A program made the position numbers and the translations under genes. This document shows positions 8,757-19,004 of a DNA stretch of 64,000 bases, piece by piece. Under the pieces are notes generated by a model, which had not been told where the DNA came from, did no database searches, and saw nothing but the letters and a program-made list of their open reading frames with translations. The DNA comes from Acidobacteria bacterium Mor1 (lineage in GTDB: Bacteria > Acidobacteriota > Polarisedimenticolia > Polarisedimenticolales > Polarisedimenticolaceae), in NCBI GenBank assembly GCA_001664505.1, contig CP011806.1:2518904-2582903 (forward strand), in the 5' to 3' direction. The stretch's first letter is position 1. Every line of letters starts with the position of its first letter.

Positions 8757-9968
8757 TCAGTCTCGGATTCGCGGTAGCCCCAGGCGCCCGATCAACTCCA
8801 GGCGGTCCGCGACCTGGTCGTTGCCCACGATCAGGGCTACATCGACCTCGTTGGAGTTCCCCGCAAGATCTACCGAGGACAGCCGCACCACCAGCCGGCC
8901 CTCGGTGATGGTGATCTGGACATCGCCGGTATCGTAGCGGCAAGTAGTCGCGGCGCACTCGAACGAACCTGCCGGCAGCTCCAGCCTGAACCGGCCGACG
9001 TCCAGTCGAACGGCCTCATTCGCCGGGTCGATGCCGTCGCTGTCCGGGTCAAGTCCATAGTCCGCGACGAGGCTGAAGGCATCCGCATTCTCGAGGCCGA
9101 AACTCAGCAGGGCCAGTCTCGGCTCGAAACGAGCGAACTCGAAGTTCGCGTCGGGGCAGGCAATCTGCTGCGCAGGACCGACGTAGCTGGTGACGACGTC
9201 GTCGATAAAGCGAACGGAGATCGCGGCGTAGACATCCTTGCTCGAGTCGGAGCAGTCGATCGACACGCTGGCCCGATCCACCGGTTCTCCGGTATAGCCG
9301 ATCTCACCCGCGACAACCCAGGGAGCGATGCCGAATGACGGCGCAGGCGCGCCCCGGTCGACCGCGGCCTGGCGAACCTGATACGCGACCAGCGTATCAC
9401 CTGCTTCGAGCCCTTCGAGAGTGTTCGAGACCTCATTGAGCGCCGGCAACGCCAACTCCAACACCACGCTGTCGCCTGCCGTCGTCTGGGAGAGCACGTC
9501 GACCTCAGGAAGCGGCGCACTCGTCCAATCGCGCTCCAGTCTCGTGAAATCGTAGACCAGCAACTCACCAAGAGTCCGGTCGATGCGCCCGAGGGTCAGG
9601 ACGGGGCGGAGCCCCTCCCCCATGTCGACCAGATCCTCCACGACCACCAGCATCTCTCTCTCGATGCATCCTTCGGGTCCAGGCTCACCGAGATTGCCTC
9701 GCAGATACCAACCGTCGGTACCCGGGTAATACTCGTTGATCCAGATCTCGTCGTCATAGGTCCCTTCATTGCGCACCTCGCGAAGGGTCGGCTCCCAGAA
9801 GCGTCCGATCTGGTTGGCCTGGCTGCCGGTCTCGTTCCCCAGCCTCAAGTAGAAGTAGTTGCCGGGTGTTCCGCTCCCGAACGATCTCGGCGGATTACAG
9901 ATCGCTCGCGCCTCGGATGCACACATAAGGGCAAGCAGCGCGGCGACGATCAAGGTGGCGTGCCTCAT
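8757..9968 (-). CDS. Exported protein of unknown function
   Basis: This 403-residue protein opens with a textbook signal peptide (MRHATLIVAALLALMCASEARA, cleavage after ARA), and GGGAGGAG lies 5 bases before the ATG. The mature part is beta-strand rich with scattered Cys. It contains DYGLDPDSDGIDPANEA, which resembles a calcium-binding D-x-D-x-D-G loop. I do not recognise a named family. It is convergent with the sulfatase-fold gene and separated from ttcA (same strand) by 182 bases. Confidence 0.75.
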   Translation of the reverse strand: MRHATLIVAALLALMCASEARAICNPPRSFGSGTPGNYFYLRLGNETGSQANQIGRFWEPTLREVRNEGTYDDEIWINEYYPGTDGWYLRGNLGEPGPEGCIEREMLVVVEDLVDMGEGLRPVLTLGRIDRTLGELLVYDFTRLERDWTSAPLPEVDVLSQTTAGDSVVLELALPALNEVSNTLEGLEAGDTLVAYQVRQAAVDRGAPAPSFGIAPWVVAGEIGYTGEPVDRASVSIDCSDSSKDVYAAISVRFIDDVVTSYVGPAQQIACPDANFEFARFEPRLALLSFGLENADAFSLVADYGLDPDSDGIDPANEAVRLDVGRFRLELPAGSFECAATTCRYDTGDVQITITEGRLVVRLSSVDLAGNSNEVDVALIVGNDQVADRLELIGRLGLPRIRD

Positions 9969-10150
9969 TGAGCTCCTCCCGGACGGGTCGTTCAGGTAAT
10001 CCGTCGACCGTTGATGCCGAGACTAACACGATGGCCGCCCCCCGGAACTTGCCGACGGTCGCCGCCGGTAGCCGCCACGTAGGGAAACTCGCGGCTTCGA
10101 CTATCCGCGCGCCACGACCCCGGACTCAGGCACTACCCTCTGCGAAATCG

Positions 10151-10996
10151 CTAGCGGCGGGGTGCGTAGTCGCCGGCCCGGGACAGCCAGGCCTCGGTGA
10201 CCTCGCGGTCGAGGAGATGGCTGGGGCGCACGTTGCGCAGCGCCGCCAGCATCACCGAGCGCACGTCGGGGCTCTCCGCCTCGAGCTGCTCCAGCAGCTT
10301 CTTCATCCGCACCCGCTTGAGATCGGTCTGGGACCCGCACAGGTTGCAGGGCAGGATCGGGTAGCCCGCCGACGCTGCGTGCTCGGCGATCAGCGACTCG
10401 CCGCACTCGATCATCGGCCGAATCACGTCGTAGCGTTCGTCGTTGGTCGTGTAGCTGGCCGGCATCGCCTGCAGCTTGCCCGAGAAGAACAGGTTCATCA
10501 GCAGGGTTTCGAGGGCATCGTCCCGATGGTGCCCCAGCGCCAGCTTGTTGCAGCCGAGCTTCTCGGCGGCGTCGTAGAGAATGCCGCGGCGCAGGCGGGA
10601 ACAGACCCGGCAGTAGGCGTCCCCTTCGTTGGGGCCGCCGGGGCCGGAGTTGGCCATCACGGCGCTGTAGGTGTCCTCGCGCAGGATCTCGTGAGGGATC
10701 CCCGAGGCCTGCAGCCATTCCTCGAGCGGCTTGCCGTCGTAGCCGGGCTGCACCTGATCCAGGTGCACGGCGACCAGCTCGAACTTGACCGGCGCCTTGC
10801 GGCGCGCCCCCTCGAGCAGGTCGAGCAGGGTGTAGCTGTCCTTGCCGCCGGAGACCGCAACGAGGATCTTGTCCCCCTCGTCGATCAGACCGTAGCTGCC
10901 GACGGTGGACAGCATCGTCCGCTCCAGCTTATGGCGCGGAGTGGACTTGTCTTTCTTGCGCGGGTCGTTCTTGCGCGGGTCCTGGATCTGGAGCAC
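10151..10996 (-). CDS. ttcA: tRNA 2-thiocytidine synthetase TtcA
   Basis: TtcA thiolates C32 of certain tRNAs using ATP and an iron-sulfur cluster. The 281-residue product has the PP-loop SGGKDS at residues 49-54, the cluster motif CRVC at 129-132 in the family context YCRVCSRLRRGILY, the GHHRDDALETLLMNL block, and a further CNLC at 217-220. The length is close to the usual TtcA, with a basic N-terminal extension (DPRKNDPRKKDK). It lies 41 bases downstream of citrate synthase on the same strand. Its last 13 codons recur in decayed form at 6738-6787. Confidence 0.93.
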   Translation of the reverse strand: MLQIQDPRKNDPRKKDKSTPRHKLERTMLSTVGSYGLIDEGDKILVAVSGGKDSYTLLDLLEGARRKAPVKFELVAVHLDQVQPGYDGKPLEEWLQASGIPHEILREDTYSAVMANSGPGGPNEGDAYCRVCSRLRRGILYDAAEKLGCNKLALGHHRDDALETLLMNLFFSGKLQAMPASYTTNDERYDVIRPMIECGESLIAEHAASAGYPILPCNLCGSQTDLKRVRMKKLLEQLEAESPDVRSVMLAALRNVRPSHLLDREVTEAWLSRAGDYAPRR

Positions 10997-11036
10997 GGCG
11001 GCCTCCCGGGCGCGGTGCCCTGCTCGGCTTCCGGCG

Positions 11037-12338
11037 TTAGCCGGAGACCTGCTGCTCCATCCATTCGGTGGTCACACTCTTGGGCCGCTCGAGGGGCAGC
11101 CCCAGCGCGCGGTCCCAGACGAGCGAGGCGAGCACGCCCATCGCCCGAGAGACACCGAACAGCACGGTATAGAAGTCGTACTCGACCAGACCGTAGTGCA
11201 CCAGCAGACACCCGGAGTGGGCGTCGACGTTGGGCCACGGGTTCTTGGCCTTGCCCTGTTCGAGCAGGATGTTGGGCACCACCTCGTAGAGCATGCGCAC
11301 GATCTTGTAGTTCTCGTCGTCGGGCAGGTGCTTGTCGGCGAACTTCTGCTGCGCCATGTAGCGCGGATCGGTGACCCGCAGCACGCCGTGACCAAAGCCG
11401 GGCACCACGCGCCCCTCCTTGAGGGTCTTCCACACGTAGTCCGCCGCCTGGTCCTTGCTGGGGGTGCCGCCGATCTCCTGCTTCATGTTCAGGATCCAGC
11501 GGATGACCTCCTGGTTGGCCAGGCCGTGGAGCGGGCCCGCCAGGCCGTTCATCCCGGCAGCCAGGGACAGGTAGACGTCGGAGAGCGCCGAACCGACCAG
11601 ATGGGTCGTGTGGGCGCTGACGTTGCCCCCCTCGTGGTCCGCGTGGATCGTCATGTAGAGCCGCATCAGCTCCTGGAACTGGGGCCGGTCGATGCCCAGC
11701 ATGCCCGCCAGGTTGCCGGCCCAGTCGGCGTCGGCGGTACCGGCGAGGTGCTCACCGTTTTTGTAGCTGCGGCGGTAGATGTAGGCGGCGAGCAACGGCA
11801 GGCGGCCGAGCAGCACCATGGCGTCGTCAAAGGTCGGCTCCCAGTAGTCCATCTTCGACATGCCTTCGCGGTAGCGCTTGACGAAGATCGAGTCGCGCTG
11901 AAGCGCGACGATACCCACCGAGAACTGGCTCATCGGGTGGGTGTCCTGAGGCAGCGCGTCGAGGCAAGCCTTGACGTGGCCCGGCAGCTCCTTCTCCTGA
12001 CGCCACGCCGCGGTAATCTCGGCGACCTCGTCGGCGGTCGGCAACTCGCCGGTCAACAGCAGGTGGAACAGCCCTTCGGGGAGCGGCTCTTCACCGCCGG
12101 CGGCGCGGGGCAACTTCTCTTGAAGTTCGGGAATGGTGTAGCCGCGGAAGCGGATGCCCGAGTTAGGATCGAGAGCCGAGGTTTCGGTGACCATGCACTT
12201 CACGCCGCGCATGCCGCCGTAGGCCTGACTGATGGTCACATCGGAGATCTTGGTCTCTCCGTGCTCTTTGAGGATTCGCTTGACGCGATCCCGCATGTCC
12301 GGGACCTTCGCCGCGAACTTCTCCTTCAAGGAGGGCAT
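11037..12338 (-). CDS. gltA: Citrate (Si)-synthase, eukaryote-like type
   Basis: Condenses acetyl-CoA with oxaloacetate at the entry of the TCA cycle. The 433-residue protein keeps all three catalytic residues: His271 (GPLHGLANQE), His317 (GFGHGV) and Asp372 (NVDAHSG), each three less than in the pig mitochondrial enzyme. The blocks HADHEGGNVSAHTTHLVGSA and MNGLAGPLHGLANQ resemble mitochondrial citrate synthases more than the allosteric E. coli type. The SD is AGGAGA before the ATG. A consensus-like promoter and a small palindrome lie in the roughly 100-base leader. No regulatory NADH-binding N-terminal domain is apparent. Confidence 0.95.
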   Translation of the reverse strand: MPSLKEKFAAKVPDMRDRVKRILKEHGETKISDVTISQAYGGMRGVKCMVTETSALDPNSGIRFRGYTIPELQEKLPRAAGGEEPLPEGLFHLLLTGELPTADEVAEITAAWRQEKELPGHVKACLDALPQDTHPMSQFSVGIVALQRDSIFVKRYREGMSKMDYWEPTFDDAMVLLGRLPLLAAYIYRRSYKNGEHLAGTADADWAGNLAGMLGIDRPQFQELMRLYMTIHADHEGGNVSAHTTHLVGSALSDVYLSLAAGMNGLAGPLHGLANQEVIRWILNMKQEIGGTPSKDQAADYVWKTLKEGRVVPGFGHGVLRVTDPRYMAQQKFADKHLPDDENYKIVRMLYEVVPNILLEQGKAKNPWPNVDAHSGCLLVHYGLVEYDFYTVLFGVSRAMGVLASLVWDRALGLPLERPKSVTTEWMEQQVSG

Positions 12339-12414
12339 CGCTCTCTCCTACCGTCTACCTGGGGACCCGAGCGGAGTGTCCGCGAAAACGCCGACGAACC
12401 GGTAGGTCGTTTGA

Positions 12415-12427
12415 TAAGTGCTACTTA
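12415..12427. promoter_or_regulatory. Small palindrome in the citrate synthase leader
   Basis: TAAGTGCTACTTA has 5-bp arms around 3 bases. It lies about 10-20 bases downstream of the predicted transcription start of gltA, a position compatible with an operator. The arms are short, so chance is possible. Confidence 0.3.
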
Positions 12428-12443
12428 AACCCCGGACGGGGAC

Positions 12444-12472
12444 AGGTTAGACAGGGGTGTTTTTTCTGTCAA
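12444..12472 (-). promoter_or_regulatory. Sigma70-type promoter for citrate synthase
   Basis: On the minus strand, TTGACA (12472-12467) is followed after exactly 17 bases by TAACCT (12449-12444). The -35 box overlaps the stop codon of the preceding glycosyltransferase gene, so gltA probably has its own transcript with a leader of about 100 bases. Confidence 0.6.
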
Positions 12473-13497
12473 CCGCGCCCGGCGGCGGCGGCGACAAAGC
12501 GCTCGATCCGCTCCGCCGAGGCCGCCGCGATCGATCGCTGGGCGTAGTGCCCGGCGGCCCGGGAGCGGCCCGACCGCCCCATCGCCCCCCGGGTTCCGGC
12601 GCTCTCCAGCAAGGTCTGAAGGGCCCGGCGCCATGCCTCCGTATCGTCACAGAGGAAGCCGCAGTCGGTCGTTACGATCTCGCGATTCACACCGACCGGG
12701 CTGGCGACGCAGGGCAACCCGGCCGCCATGTACTGCAGCAGCTTGAAGCCGCACTTGGCCCGGGTCCAGGGATCATCGGCCAGGGGCATGATGCCGATGT
12801 CGGCGCTGCGCAACGCCTCGATCTCCCCCTCGGTGCTCCAGGGCACCCGCTCGATGGGCACATCGTTCCAATCGGGGAACTCGGAGCAGACGATGCGCAG
12901 CCGGAACGCCGGCCGCGCGGCGGCGATCGCGGCGAGGGCTTCGTGAACAGCGTTCAAATAGGCGAGATTCTCCGGGCGCCCGATCCAGACCACCGTGTTG
13001 CCGGAACGGGAGGGCACCTCCTCGGGGTAGCGCTCCAGGTCGACGCCGGTCGGCACCACCTCGACCCGGGATGCCACGCCACGGGCGTAGCCGGCGAGCT
13101 CCTCGTTGCCGGCGAAGACCAGGTCGGCCATTCCCACGGTGCGGTCCATCCGCTTGCGGCGCAGCCCGCCGGTCTCGGGCGGGTCTCCCGGGCGACGGGG
13201 TTGGCGCAACTGAATCGCGTCGTCGAAATCGAACAGGATCCGCCGGGCCAGCCGCCGCACCGGGCCGTGCTCGCCGGGAGCCAGCCGGAACTTGTGCAGC
13301 ACCAGCAGGTCGGACTCCCGCAGCCGGCGCAGGCGCCGCAGGATACGCAGGCCGTAGCCGCGGCGGGGCAAGGGATCGAGTTCCCAACTCCAGCCCCGCG
13401 CCTCGAGCGCTTCGGCCAGCGGCTGCAGCCGGTGGCGGAAGGAAGGGGCGTCGGGATCCAGCGACCAGAACAGGGCGCGGCGCACCCCAGGGCTCAC
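12469..13497 (-). CDS. Group 1 (GT4-like) glycosyltransferase
   Basis: The start is GTG 13497, which overlaps the TGA stop of the channel gene upstream (GTGA); a longer frame would merely read through that gene's end. The 342-residue product has the two Rossmann halves of GT-B enzymes. The second half shows VEVVPTGVDLERYP, VVWIGRPENL, and the donor-site region EALRSADIGIMPLADDPWTRAKCGFKLLQYMAAGLPCVASPVG. The first half contains ILFDFDDAIQLR. Donor and acceptor are unknown. Translational coupling to a TMEM175-like channel is unusual and its meaning is unclear. Confidence 0.85.
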   Translation of the reverse strand: MSPGVRRALFWSLDPDAPSFRHRLQPLAEALEARGWSWELDPLPRRGYGLRILRRLRRLRESDLLVLHKFRLAPGEHGPVRRLARRILFDFDDAIQLRQPRRPGDPPETGGLRRKRMDRTVGMADLVFAGNEELAGYARGVASRVEVVPTGVDLERYPEEVPSRSGNTVVWIGRPENLAYLNAVHEALAAIAAARPAFRLRIVCSEFPDWNDVPIERVPWSTEGEIEALRSADIGIMPLADDPWTRAKCGFKLLQYMAAGLPCVASPVGVNREIVTTDCGFLCDDTEAWRRALQTLLESAGTRGAMGRSGRSRAAGHYAQRSIAAASAERIERFVAAAAGRG

Positions 13498-14225
13498 CGG
13501 GCGGGTCCGGCGTTGAGCACCCGCCGCCGCCGGGTCATGTACACGCTGAGCATGCCCTGGGCCGGGCCGATCAGCACGTAGACCCAACCGGGCCCACCCA
13601 CCCGGATCCCGAACCCGGTCAGGGCCACCCCGACGGAAACCAACCCGAGAACGACGTAGACCAGGTGGTGCACGATCCAGAAGCGAGTATCGAAGCGTTC
13701 GTAGGGGTCCAATTCCAACTTGTCGGCAAGCCGCAGCGCTCTCATGTACAGCATGGCGAAGCAGCTGAACACCGCGGCAAAACCCAGACCGTAGATCACG
13801 AACAGGTTGATCAGATCCTCGGCTCTGCCGATCACCGGCTCCGTGCCCCCGGCCCTCGCGCCGAACAACGATCCGATACCCGTCGAGATGAACTTGAGCG
13901 GGTAGACGTAGAACAACACCACGAACAGCAAGATCGAGTTGAGCAGCACGGTCCAGCCGTCCTGCAGGCCGTAGCGCCGGAAGAAGCCGTTGTGGCAGAC
14001 CCAGATCAGCACCAGCATGGCGAAGCTGAAGGCGAAGGAGACGAAGCCCCAGAGGTTGTCCACCAACTCCGCGTAGGTGCGGGGCACTTCGAGGGAGACG
14101 ACCAGCAGGGTCGCCGAGATGGCGAAGACCCCGTCGCTGAACGCCTCGAGGCGGGTCGAACCGCTGCCGCGCTCGCGGATTTGACCCAGCTCCCGTGGAG
14201 CCTTGCCCTTTTGGGTCGCCGTCAT
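13494..14225 (-). CDS. TMEM175/DUF1211-family potassium channel-like membrane protein
   Basis: The 243-residue protein carries the family signature on its first membrane helix, RLEAFSDGVFAISATLLVV, including the FSD motif that lines the selectivity filter in TMEM175 channels. It continues with further hydrophobic helices (LWGFVSFAFSFAMLVLIWV, TVLLNSILLFVVLFYV, NLFVIYGLGFAAVFSCFAML, HLVYVVLGLVSVGVAL). Bacterial members form tetrameric K+-permeable channels. The FSD and hydrophobic pattern are seen; conduction is inferred from the family. It overlaps the glycosyltransferase by 4 bases and follows uvrA by 53 bases. Confidence 0.85.
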   Translation of the reverse strand: MTATQKGKAPRELGQIRERGSGSTRLEAFSDGVFAISATLLVVSLEVPRTYAELVDNLWGFVSFAFSFAMLVLIWVCHNGFFRRYGLQDGWTVLLNSILLFVVLFYVYPLKFISTGIGSLFGARAGGTEPVIGRAEDLINLFVIYGLGFAAVFSCFAMLYMRALRLADKLELDPYERFDTRFWIVHHLVYVVLGLVSVGVALTGFGIRVGGPGWVYVLIGPAQGMLSVYMTRRRRVLNAGPAR

Positions 14226-14278
14226 CGCTGCTCCTCCCTGTTCATCGGTCGGAGACTACCCGCGAGCCGTCGATCTAT

Positions 14279-17254
14279 TCAAGCCTCGGCCGACGCGCCA
14301 CGGCCCCGGCTGCGCCGGCGAGGCGCGGCCTTGCGCCCGGAAGCCGCCCGGGACGCGGGTTTGGCCTTGGTCTTCCTGGCCGGGGTCTTGGCCGCGGCCT
14401 TTTTCGGCGCCTTGCGCCGGGAACCCGGGGCGGAGGCTGCCCCGCCCCCGTCGACCAGCCGGCTGAGGAACTCACCGGTGTGGCTGCCCTTGATCCGCGC
14501 GACCTCCTCGGGGGTGCCCTCGGCCACGATGGTGCCGCCGCCGTCGCCCCCCTCGGGACCCAGGTCGATGATCCAGTCGGCGGTCTTGATCACGTCGAGG
14601 TTGTGCTCGATCACGATCACGCTGTTGCCCTGGTCGACCAGGCGGTTGAGCACGCTGAGCAGCTTCTTGATGTCGTCGAAGTGCAGCCCGGTGGTCGGTT
14701 CGTCGAGGATGTAGACCGTGCGGCCGGTGGCCCTGCGGGACAGCTCCTTGGAGAGCTTGATCCGCTGGGCCTCACCGCCGGACAGCGTCGTCGCCTGCTG
14801 CCCCAGCCGGATGTAGCTGAGGCCCACGTCGTAGAGGGTCTGCAGCTTTTCCCGTACGTTGGGCACCGCGTCGAAGAACTCGAGAGCCTGGTGCACCGAC
14901 ATCTCCAGCACCTCGGCGATGTTCTTGCCCTTGTAGAGAATCTCCAGGGTCTCGCGGTTGTAGCGCGCGCCGGCACAGGTGTCGCAGGTCACGTAGATGT
15001 CGGGCAGGAAGTGCATCTCGATCTTGAGCATGCCGCCGCCCTCACAGGCTTCGCAGCGGCCGCCGCGCACGTTGAACGAGAAGCGGCCGGGCTTGTAGCC
15101 GCGCATCCGCGCCTCGGGAACCATCGAGAACAGTTCGCGAATCGGCGTGAACAGCCCCACGTAGGTCGCCGGGTTCGAACGCGGCGTCCGGCCGATCGGC
15201 GACTGGTCGATATCGATCACCTTGTCCAGGTGCTGGATCCCGTTGATCTTCTTGTGCTCGCCCGGCTGGGCTTCCGCTCCGTGGAGTTCCCGGGCCAGCG
15301 CCTTGTGCAGGATCTCGTTGACCAGAGTGCTCTTGCCCGAGCCGGAGACGCCGGTCACGCAGGTCAGCACTCCCAGCGGAAAGCGCACGTCGACGCCGGT
15401 CAGGTTGTTCTGCCGGGCGCCGGCCACGGTGATCGACTTGCCGTTCCCTCCACGCCGCTCGTCAGGGGTGGCGATGGCGTCCCGTCCCGACAGATACGCC
15501 CCGGTCATCGACTTCTTGTTGCGGGCGATCGCCTTGGGCGTGCCCTCGGCCACCACCTCGCCGCCGAGTTCGCCGGCACCGGGCCCCAGGTCGACGACCC
15601 AGTCCGCCTCGCGGATCGTCTCCTCGTCGTGTTCGACCACGATCACCGTGTTGCCCAGGTCGCGCATCTTCATCAGGGTGTCGAGCAGGCGGCGGTTGTC
15701 CCGCTGGTGCAGACCGATCGAGGGCTCGTCGAGGATGTAGAGCACGCCGGTCAAGCGGGAACCGATCTGGGTCGCCAGCCGGATACGCTGTCCCTCGCCG
15801 CCGGAAAGGGTCGCCGCGCTGCGATCGAGAGACAGGTAGCCGAGCCCGACGTTGTCGAGGAAACCGAGACGCTCCCGGATCTCCTTCAGGATCGGCTCGG
15901 CGATCTGCTTGTCCCGCTTGTTGAAGCGCAGCTCGCGGAAGGTCGCCGACGCACCGGAGACCGACATCGACGAATGCTCGGCGATGTTCTTGCCTGCGAT
16001 CCGCACCGCCAGGGTTTCGGGACGCAGCCGCGCGCCGTTGCAGGCGGGGCAGGGATGGATCGCCATCAGCTTTTCGAGGTCTTCCCGGCGGGACTCCGAC
16101 GAGGTGTCCCGGTAGCGGCGCTCCAGCAGCGGCAGCACCCCTTCCCAGCGCTTGCGCCACTCGTAGGTCGAGCGCTTGCCCTGCCAGCGGAAGTCGAACT
16201 CCTTCTTGCCCGCCCCCTCCCACAGCACCTTCTTGAACGCCGCGGGAAATTTCTTGTAGGGAGTGTCCGGATTGACCTTGTAGGCCTTGTAGAGGCTCTG
16301 CTCCAGCACCTGGGACCAGTTGCCGTCCCCCCAGGCCAGGGCGCCGTCCCGCAGGCTCTTGGACTCGTCCTTGAGCACCCGCTCCTTGGTGAAGGACTTG
16401 CGCACTCCGAGGCCGTCGCATTCGGGGCAGGCGCCGTAGGGGCTGTTGAACGAGAACATCCGCGGCGCCAGCTCGGGCACCGACACGCCGCAATCGGAAC
16501 AGGCGAGGTGCCGCGAGTAGAGCAGATCCCGCTCGCCGCCGACGTCGATGACCACCAGGCCGTCCGCCTCAGTCAGCGCCGTCTCCACCGAGTCGGTCAG
16601 CCGGTTCTTCAGGTCGTCCTTGACCACCAGTCGGTCGACCACGATCTCGATGGTGTGTTTGTACTTCTTGTCGAGGTCGATCTCCTCGCCGAGATCCCGC
16701 ACCTCGCCGTCGATCCGCGCCCGGACGAAGCCCCGCCGAGCCGCCTCCCGCAGCTCCTTCTTGTAGTGCCCCTTGCGGCCGCGGACGATCGGCGCCAACA
16801 CCTGGATCCGCGCCCCCTTGGGCAACTGCCGCACGTCGTCGACGATGTCCTGAACCGACTGGGAGGTGATCCGCTTGCCGCACTCGTGACAGTGAGGCTC
16901 GCCGACCCGGGCGAACAACAGCCGCAGGTAGTCCCAGATCTCGGTGACGGTACCCACCGTGGAACGGGGGTTGCGCGAGGTGGTCTTCTGCTCGATGGAG
17001 ATCGCCGGCGACAGCCCCTCGATCGACTCGACATCCGGCTTTTCCATCTGCTCGAGGAACTGGCGGGCGTAGGCCGACAGCGACTCGACGTAGCGCCGCT
17101 GCCCCTCGGCATAGAGGGTGTCGAAGGCCAGGGAGGATTTCCCCGAGCCCGAGACCCCGGTGACCACCACCAGCTTGTTCCGCGGCAGGGTCAGATTGAC
17201 ATGCTTCAGGTTGTGCTCCGCGGCGCCGCGGATCACGATCTTGTCGAGGCTCAT
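14279..17254 (-). CDS. uvrA: Excinuclease ABC subunit A, with a basic C-terminal tail
   Basis: UvrA is the damage-recognising ATPase of nucleotide excision repair. At 991 residues it has both ABC cassettes: Walker [21 protein letters not shown] near residue 32, the signatures LSGGEGQR and LSGGEAQR, and a second Walker [16 protein letters not shown]. Zinc-finger cysteines are present (CHECGKR, CSDCG and [16 protein letters not shown] with CDTCAG). The last 50 residues form a Lys/Arg/Ala-rich tail ([16 protein letters not shown] and so on) not needed by typical UvrA and probably DNA-binding. It is transcribed alone or with the downstream channel gene. Confidence 0.96.
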   Translation of the reverse strand: MSLDKIVIRGAAEHNLKHVNLTLPRNKLVVVTGVSGSGKSSLAFDTLYAEGQRRYVESLSAYARQFLEQMEKPDVESIEGLSPAISIEQKTTSRNPRSTVGTVTEIWDYLRLLFARVGEPHCHECGKRITSQSVQDIVDDVRQLPKGARIQVLAPIVRGRKGHYKKELREAARRGFVRARIDGEVRDLGEEIDLDKKYKHTIEIVVDRLVVKDDLKNRLTDSVETALTEADGLVVIDVGGERDLLYSRHLACSDCGVSVPELAPRMFSFNSPYGACPECDGLGVRKSFTKERVLKDESKSLRDGALAWGDGNWSQVLEQSLYKAYKVNPDTPYKKFPAAFKKVLWEGAGKKEFDFRWQGKRSTYEWRKRWEGVLPLLERRYRDTSSESRREDLEKLMAIHPCPACNGARLRPETLAVRIAGKNIAEHSSMSVSGASATFRELRFNKRDKQIAEPILKEIRERLGFLDNVGLGYLSLDRSAATLSGGEGQRIRLATQIGSRLTGVLYILDEPSIGLHQRDNRRLLDTLMKMRDLGNTVIVVEHDEETIREADWVVDLGPGAGELGGEVVAEGTPKAIARNKKSMTGAYLSGRDAIATPDERRGGNGKSITVAGARQNNLTGVDVRFPLGVLTCVTGVSGSGKSTLVNEILHKALARELHGAEAQPGEHKKINGIQHLDKVIDIDQSPIGRTPRSNPATYVGLFTPIRELFSMVPEARMRGYKPGRFSFNVRGGRCEACEGGGMLKIEMHFLPDIYVTCDTCAGARYNRETLEILYKGKNIAEVLEMSVHQALEFFDAVPNVREKLQTLYDVGLSYIRLGQQATTLSGGEAQRIKLSKELSRRATGRTVYILDEPTTGLHFDDIKKLLSVLNRLVDQGNSVIVIEHNLDVIKTADWIIDLGPEGGDGGGTIVAEGTPEEVARIKGSHTGEFLSRLVDGGGAASAPGSRRKAPKKAAAKTPARKTKAKPASRAASGRKAAPRRRSRGRGASAEA

Positions 17255-17416
17255 GTGGGTTTCGTCCGTATGGGTGGTCAGGCGGGCATTCTACCACCGG
17301 AGCCCAGGCCCCACGGGGCCCGGGAGGCCGCCGGGAGCGGGCCGGCGGCGGCACCGGGATGCGCCAAACAGACCCTGGGTGCGTCGAGACCACAGACGCG
17401 TTATTCTTCGGCCGTG

Positions 17417-18049
17417 ATGAGAAATCTCACGATTCTGCTGACAGGCCTTGCCATGCTCCTGGCCGGCGGCCCGGCCGTCGACGCCGGCAAGAAAGAGCGC
17501 AAGGTTTCCGCCTACGCCCCGGCCACCGACCTCGAGGGGGCGCCGACCCATGGCGAGTTCGGCTGGCTGCTCGAGGGACAGGGCTACCAGCTGCGCCTGC
17601 TGCAGCTCGACGACGACGAGCGGGCGGACTACATCCTCGAGACCACCGGCTCGCGCACCGACCCTTTCGCGACCCCCGAGGGACCCCCTCGCTTCATGAC
17701 CTTCCTCGTCGAGGTGACCAACCTGACGAGCCCCGATCTGTCCCTGCGGGTCGAGGACTGCTGGCTGATCGGCGGCAAGAAGACCAAGGTCCAGTATCCG
17801 ATCGACCTCCAGACCCTGAAGACCAACCTGCGCATGCTGGGCCGCGAGTTCCCGCCGGCCTACGAGCAGGCGGGCAAGGCGCTGCTGGCCAGCCAGGTGC
17901 GCCCCGAACCGGGACAGACCGTTTCCGGCCTGCTGATCTTCCGCTACGTCGTTCACAACACCCGGCAGTTCACCGTCGAGCTACGGCCGATGCTGCCGAT
18001 GGGCCAGATGGGCGTCCACCGCGCCCCTTACCGCCGCGTCAAGCGGTGA
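17417..18049 (+). CDS. Exported protein of unknown function
   Basis: The start at ATG 17417 gives a signal peptide MRNLTILLTGLAMLLAGGPAVDA and a 210-residue protein. The mature part is beta-rich: RFMTFLVEVTNLTSPDLSLRV and SGLLIFRYVVHNTRQFTVEL resemble an immunoglobulin-like DUF4352-type fold, with one Cys (EDCW). No catalytic motif is seen. The same frame is open far upstream, but that part only shadows uvrA. It precedes folD by 13 bases and may be co-transcribed with it. Confidence 0.75.
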   Translation: MRNLTILLTGLAMLLAGGPAVDAGKKERKVSAYAPATDLEGAPTHGEFGWLLEGQGYQLRLLQLDDDERADYILETTGSRTDPFATPEGPPRFMTFLVEVTNLTSPDLSLRVEDCWLIGGKKTKVQYPIDLQTLKTNLRMLGREFPPAYEQAGKALLASQVRPEPGQTVSGLLIFRYVVHNTRQFTVELRPMLPMGQMGVHRAPYRRVKR

Positions 18050-18062
18050 CGGGATCCTTCTG

Positions 18063-19004
18063 ATGCAAACCGAATCGAGTGCGCGCAAGCTTGACGGCAA
18101 GGCCACGGCCAAGGCCATTCATCAAGAGGTCGCCAAGGGCTGCGCCGAACTGCAGGAAAACCACGGCGTGCGCCCCGGCCTGACGGTGGTGTTGGTCGGC
18201 GAGGATCCCGCGTCCCAGATCTACGTGCGCAACAAGGAAAAGTCGGCCACCGAGGTCGGCATGAAATCCGAAGCGCTGCGCCTGCCGGCGGATACCTCCG
18301 AGGCGGAGATCCTGGACACCGTGCGCCGGCTCAACGACGATCCGTCGGTTCACGGCATCCTGGTGCAGCTTCCGCTGCCTGAGGGGGTCGACTCCCAGAA
18401 GGTGATCGAAACCATCGCTCCCGAAAAGGATGTCGATGGCTTCCATCCGTACAACACCGGGCGGTTGCTGACCGGCCTGCCGGGACTGGTCTCCTGCACC
18501 CCGTTCGGCATCATCGAGTTGCTCAAGCGCTACGAAGTGCCGATGTCGGGAAAACACGCGGTGGTGATCGGCCGCAGCAACATCGTGGGCAAACCCCTGG
18601 CGGTGCTGTTGCTGCGGGAGAACTGCACGGTGACCATCTGCCACTCCCGCACCCAGGACCTGCCCGGCATCGCCTCTTCCGCGGACATCCTGCTGGCCGC
18701 CATCGGCCGGCCGGCGATGATCACCCGGGAGTACATCAAGCCGGGCGCGGTGGTGGTCGACGTCGGCATCCACCGGGTCGAGGACGAAGCGACCTGCCGT
18801 GAGCTGTTCGGCGACAACGAGAGGCGGCTGCGCGCGGTGCAGAAGCGAGGCGCCACCCTGGTCGGAGACGTGCACCCGCAGCACATGCTCGAGCGTGCGT
18901 CGGCCTACACGCCGGTTCCCGGCGGCGTCGGCCCCCTGACCATTGCCCTGCTGCTGCAGAACACCCTGCAGGCGGCCCGGGAGTCGGTGGGAGCCGCATC
19001 CTGA
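18063..19004 (+). CDS. folD: Bifunctional methylenetetrahydrofolate dehydrogenase / methenyltetrahydrofolate cyclohydrolase FolD
   Basis: FolD interconverts 5,10-methylene- and 10-formyl-tetrahydrofolate with NADP+. The 313-residue protein shows the family motifs: PGLTVVLVGEDPASQIYVRNKEK (containing the catalytic Tyr and Lys), VHGILVQLPLPEG, PEKDVDGFHP, the NADP loop GRSNIVGKPLAVLLL, and the C-terminal PVPGGVGPLTIALLLQNT. A short N-terminal extension (MQTESSA) precedes the KLDGKATAKAI start typical of the family. It overlaps or abuts coaE, so the two probably form an operon. Confidence 0.96.
   Translation: MQTESSARKLDGKATAKAIHQEVAKGCAELQENHGVRPGLTVVLVGEDPASQIYVRNKEKSATEVGMKSEALRLPADTSEAEILDTVRRLNDDPSVHGILVQLPLPEGVDSQKVIETIAPEKDVDGFHPYNTGRLLTGLPGLVSCTPFGIIELLKRYEVPMSGKHAVVIGRSNIVGKPLAVLLLRENCTVTICHSRTQDLPGIASSADILLAAIGRPAMITREYIKPGAVVVDVGIHRVEDEATCRELFGDNERRLRAVQKRGATLVGDVHPQHMLERASAYTPVPGGVGPLTIALLLQNTLQAARESVGAAS

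Noticed and set aside
14195-17416. Plus-strand open frame upstream of 17417, up to 1284 codons long
   Set aside because: It lies antisense to uvrA and has no SD or fold. Only the last 210 codons, from ATG 17417, have a signal peptide and are real.
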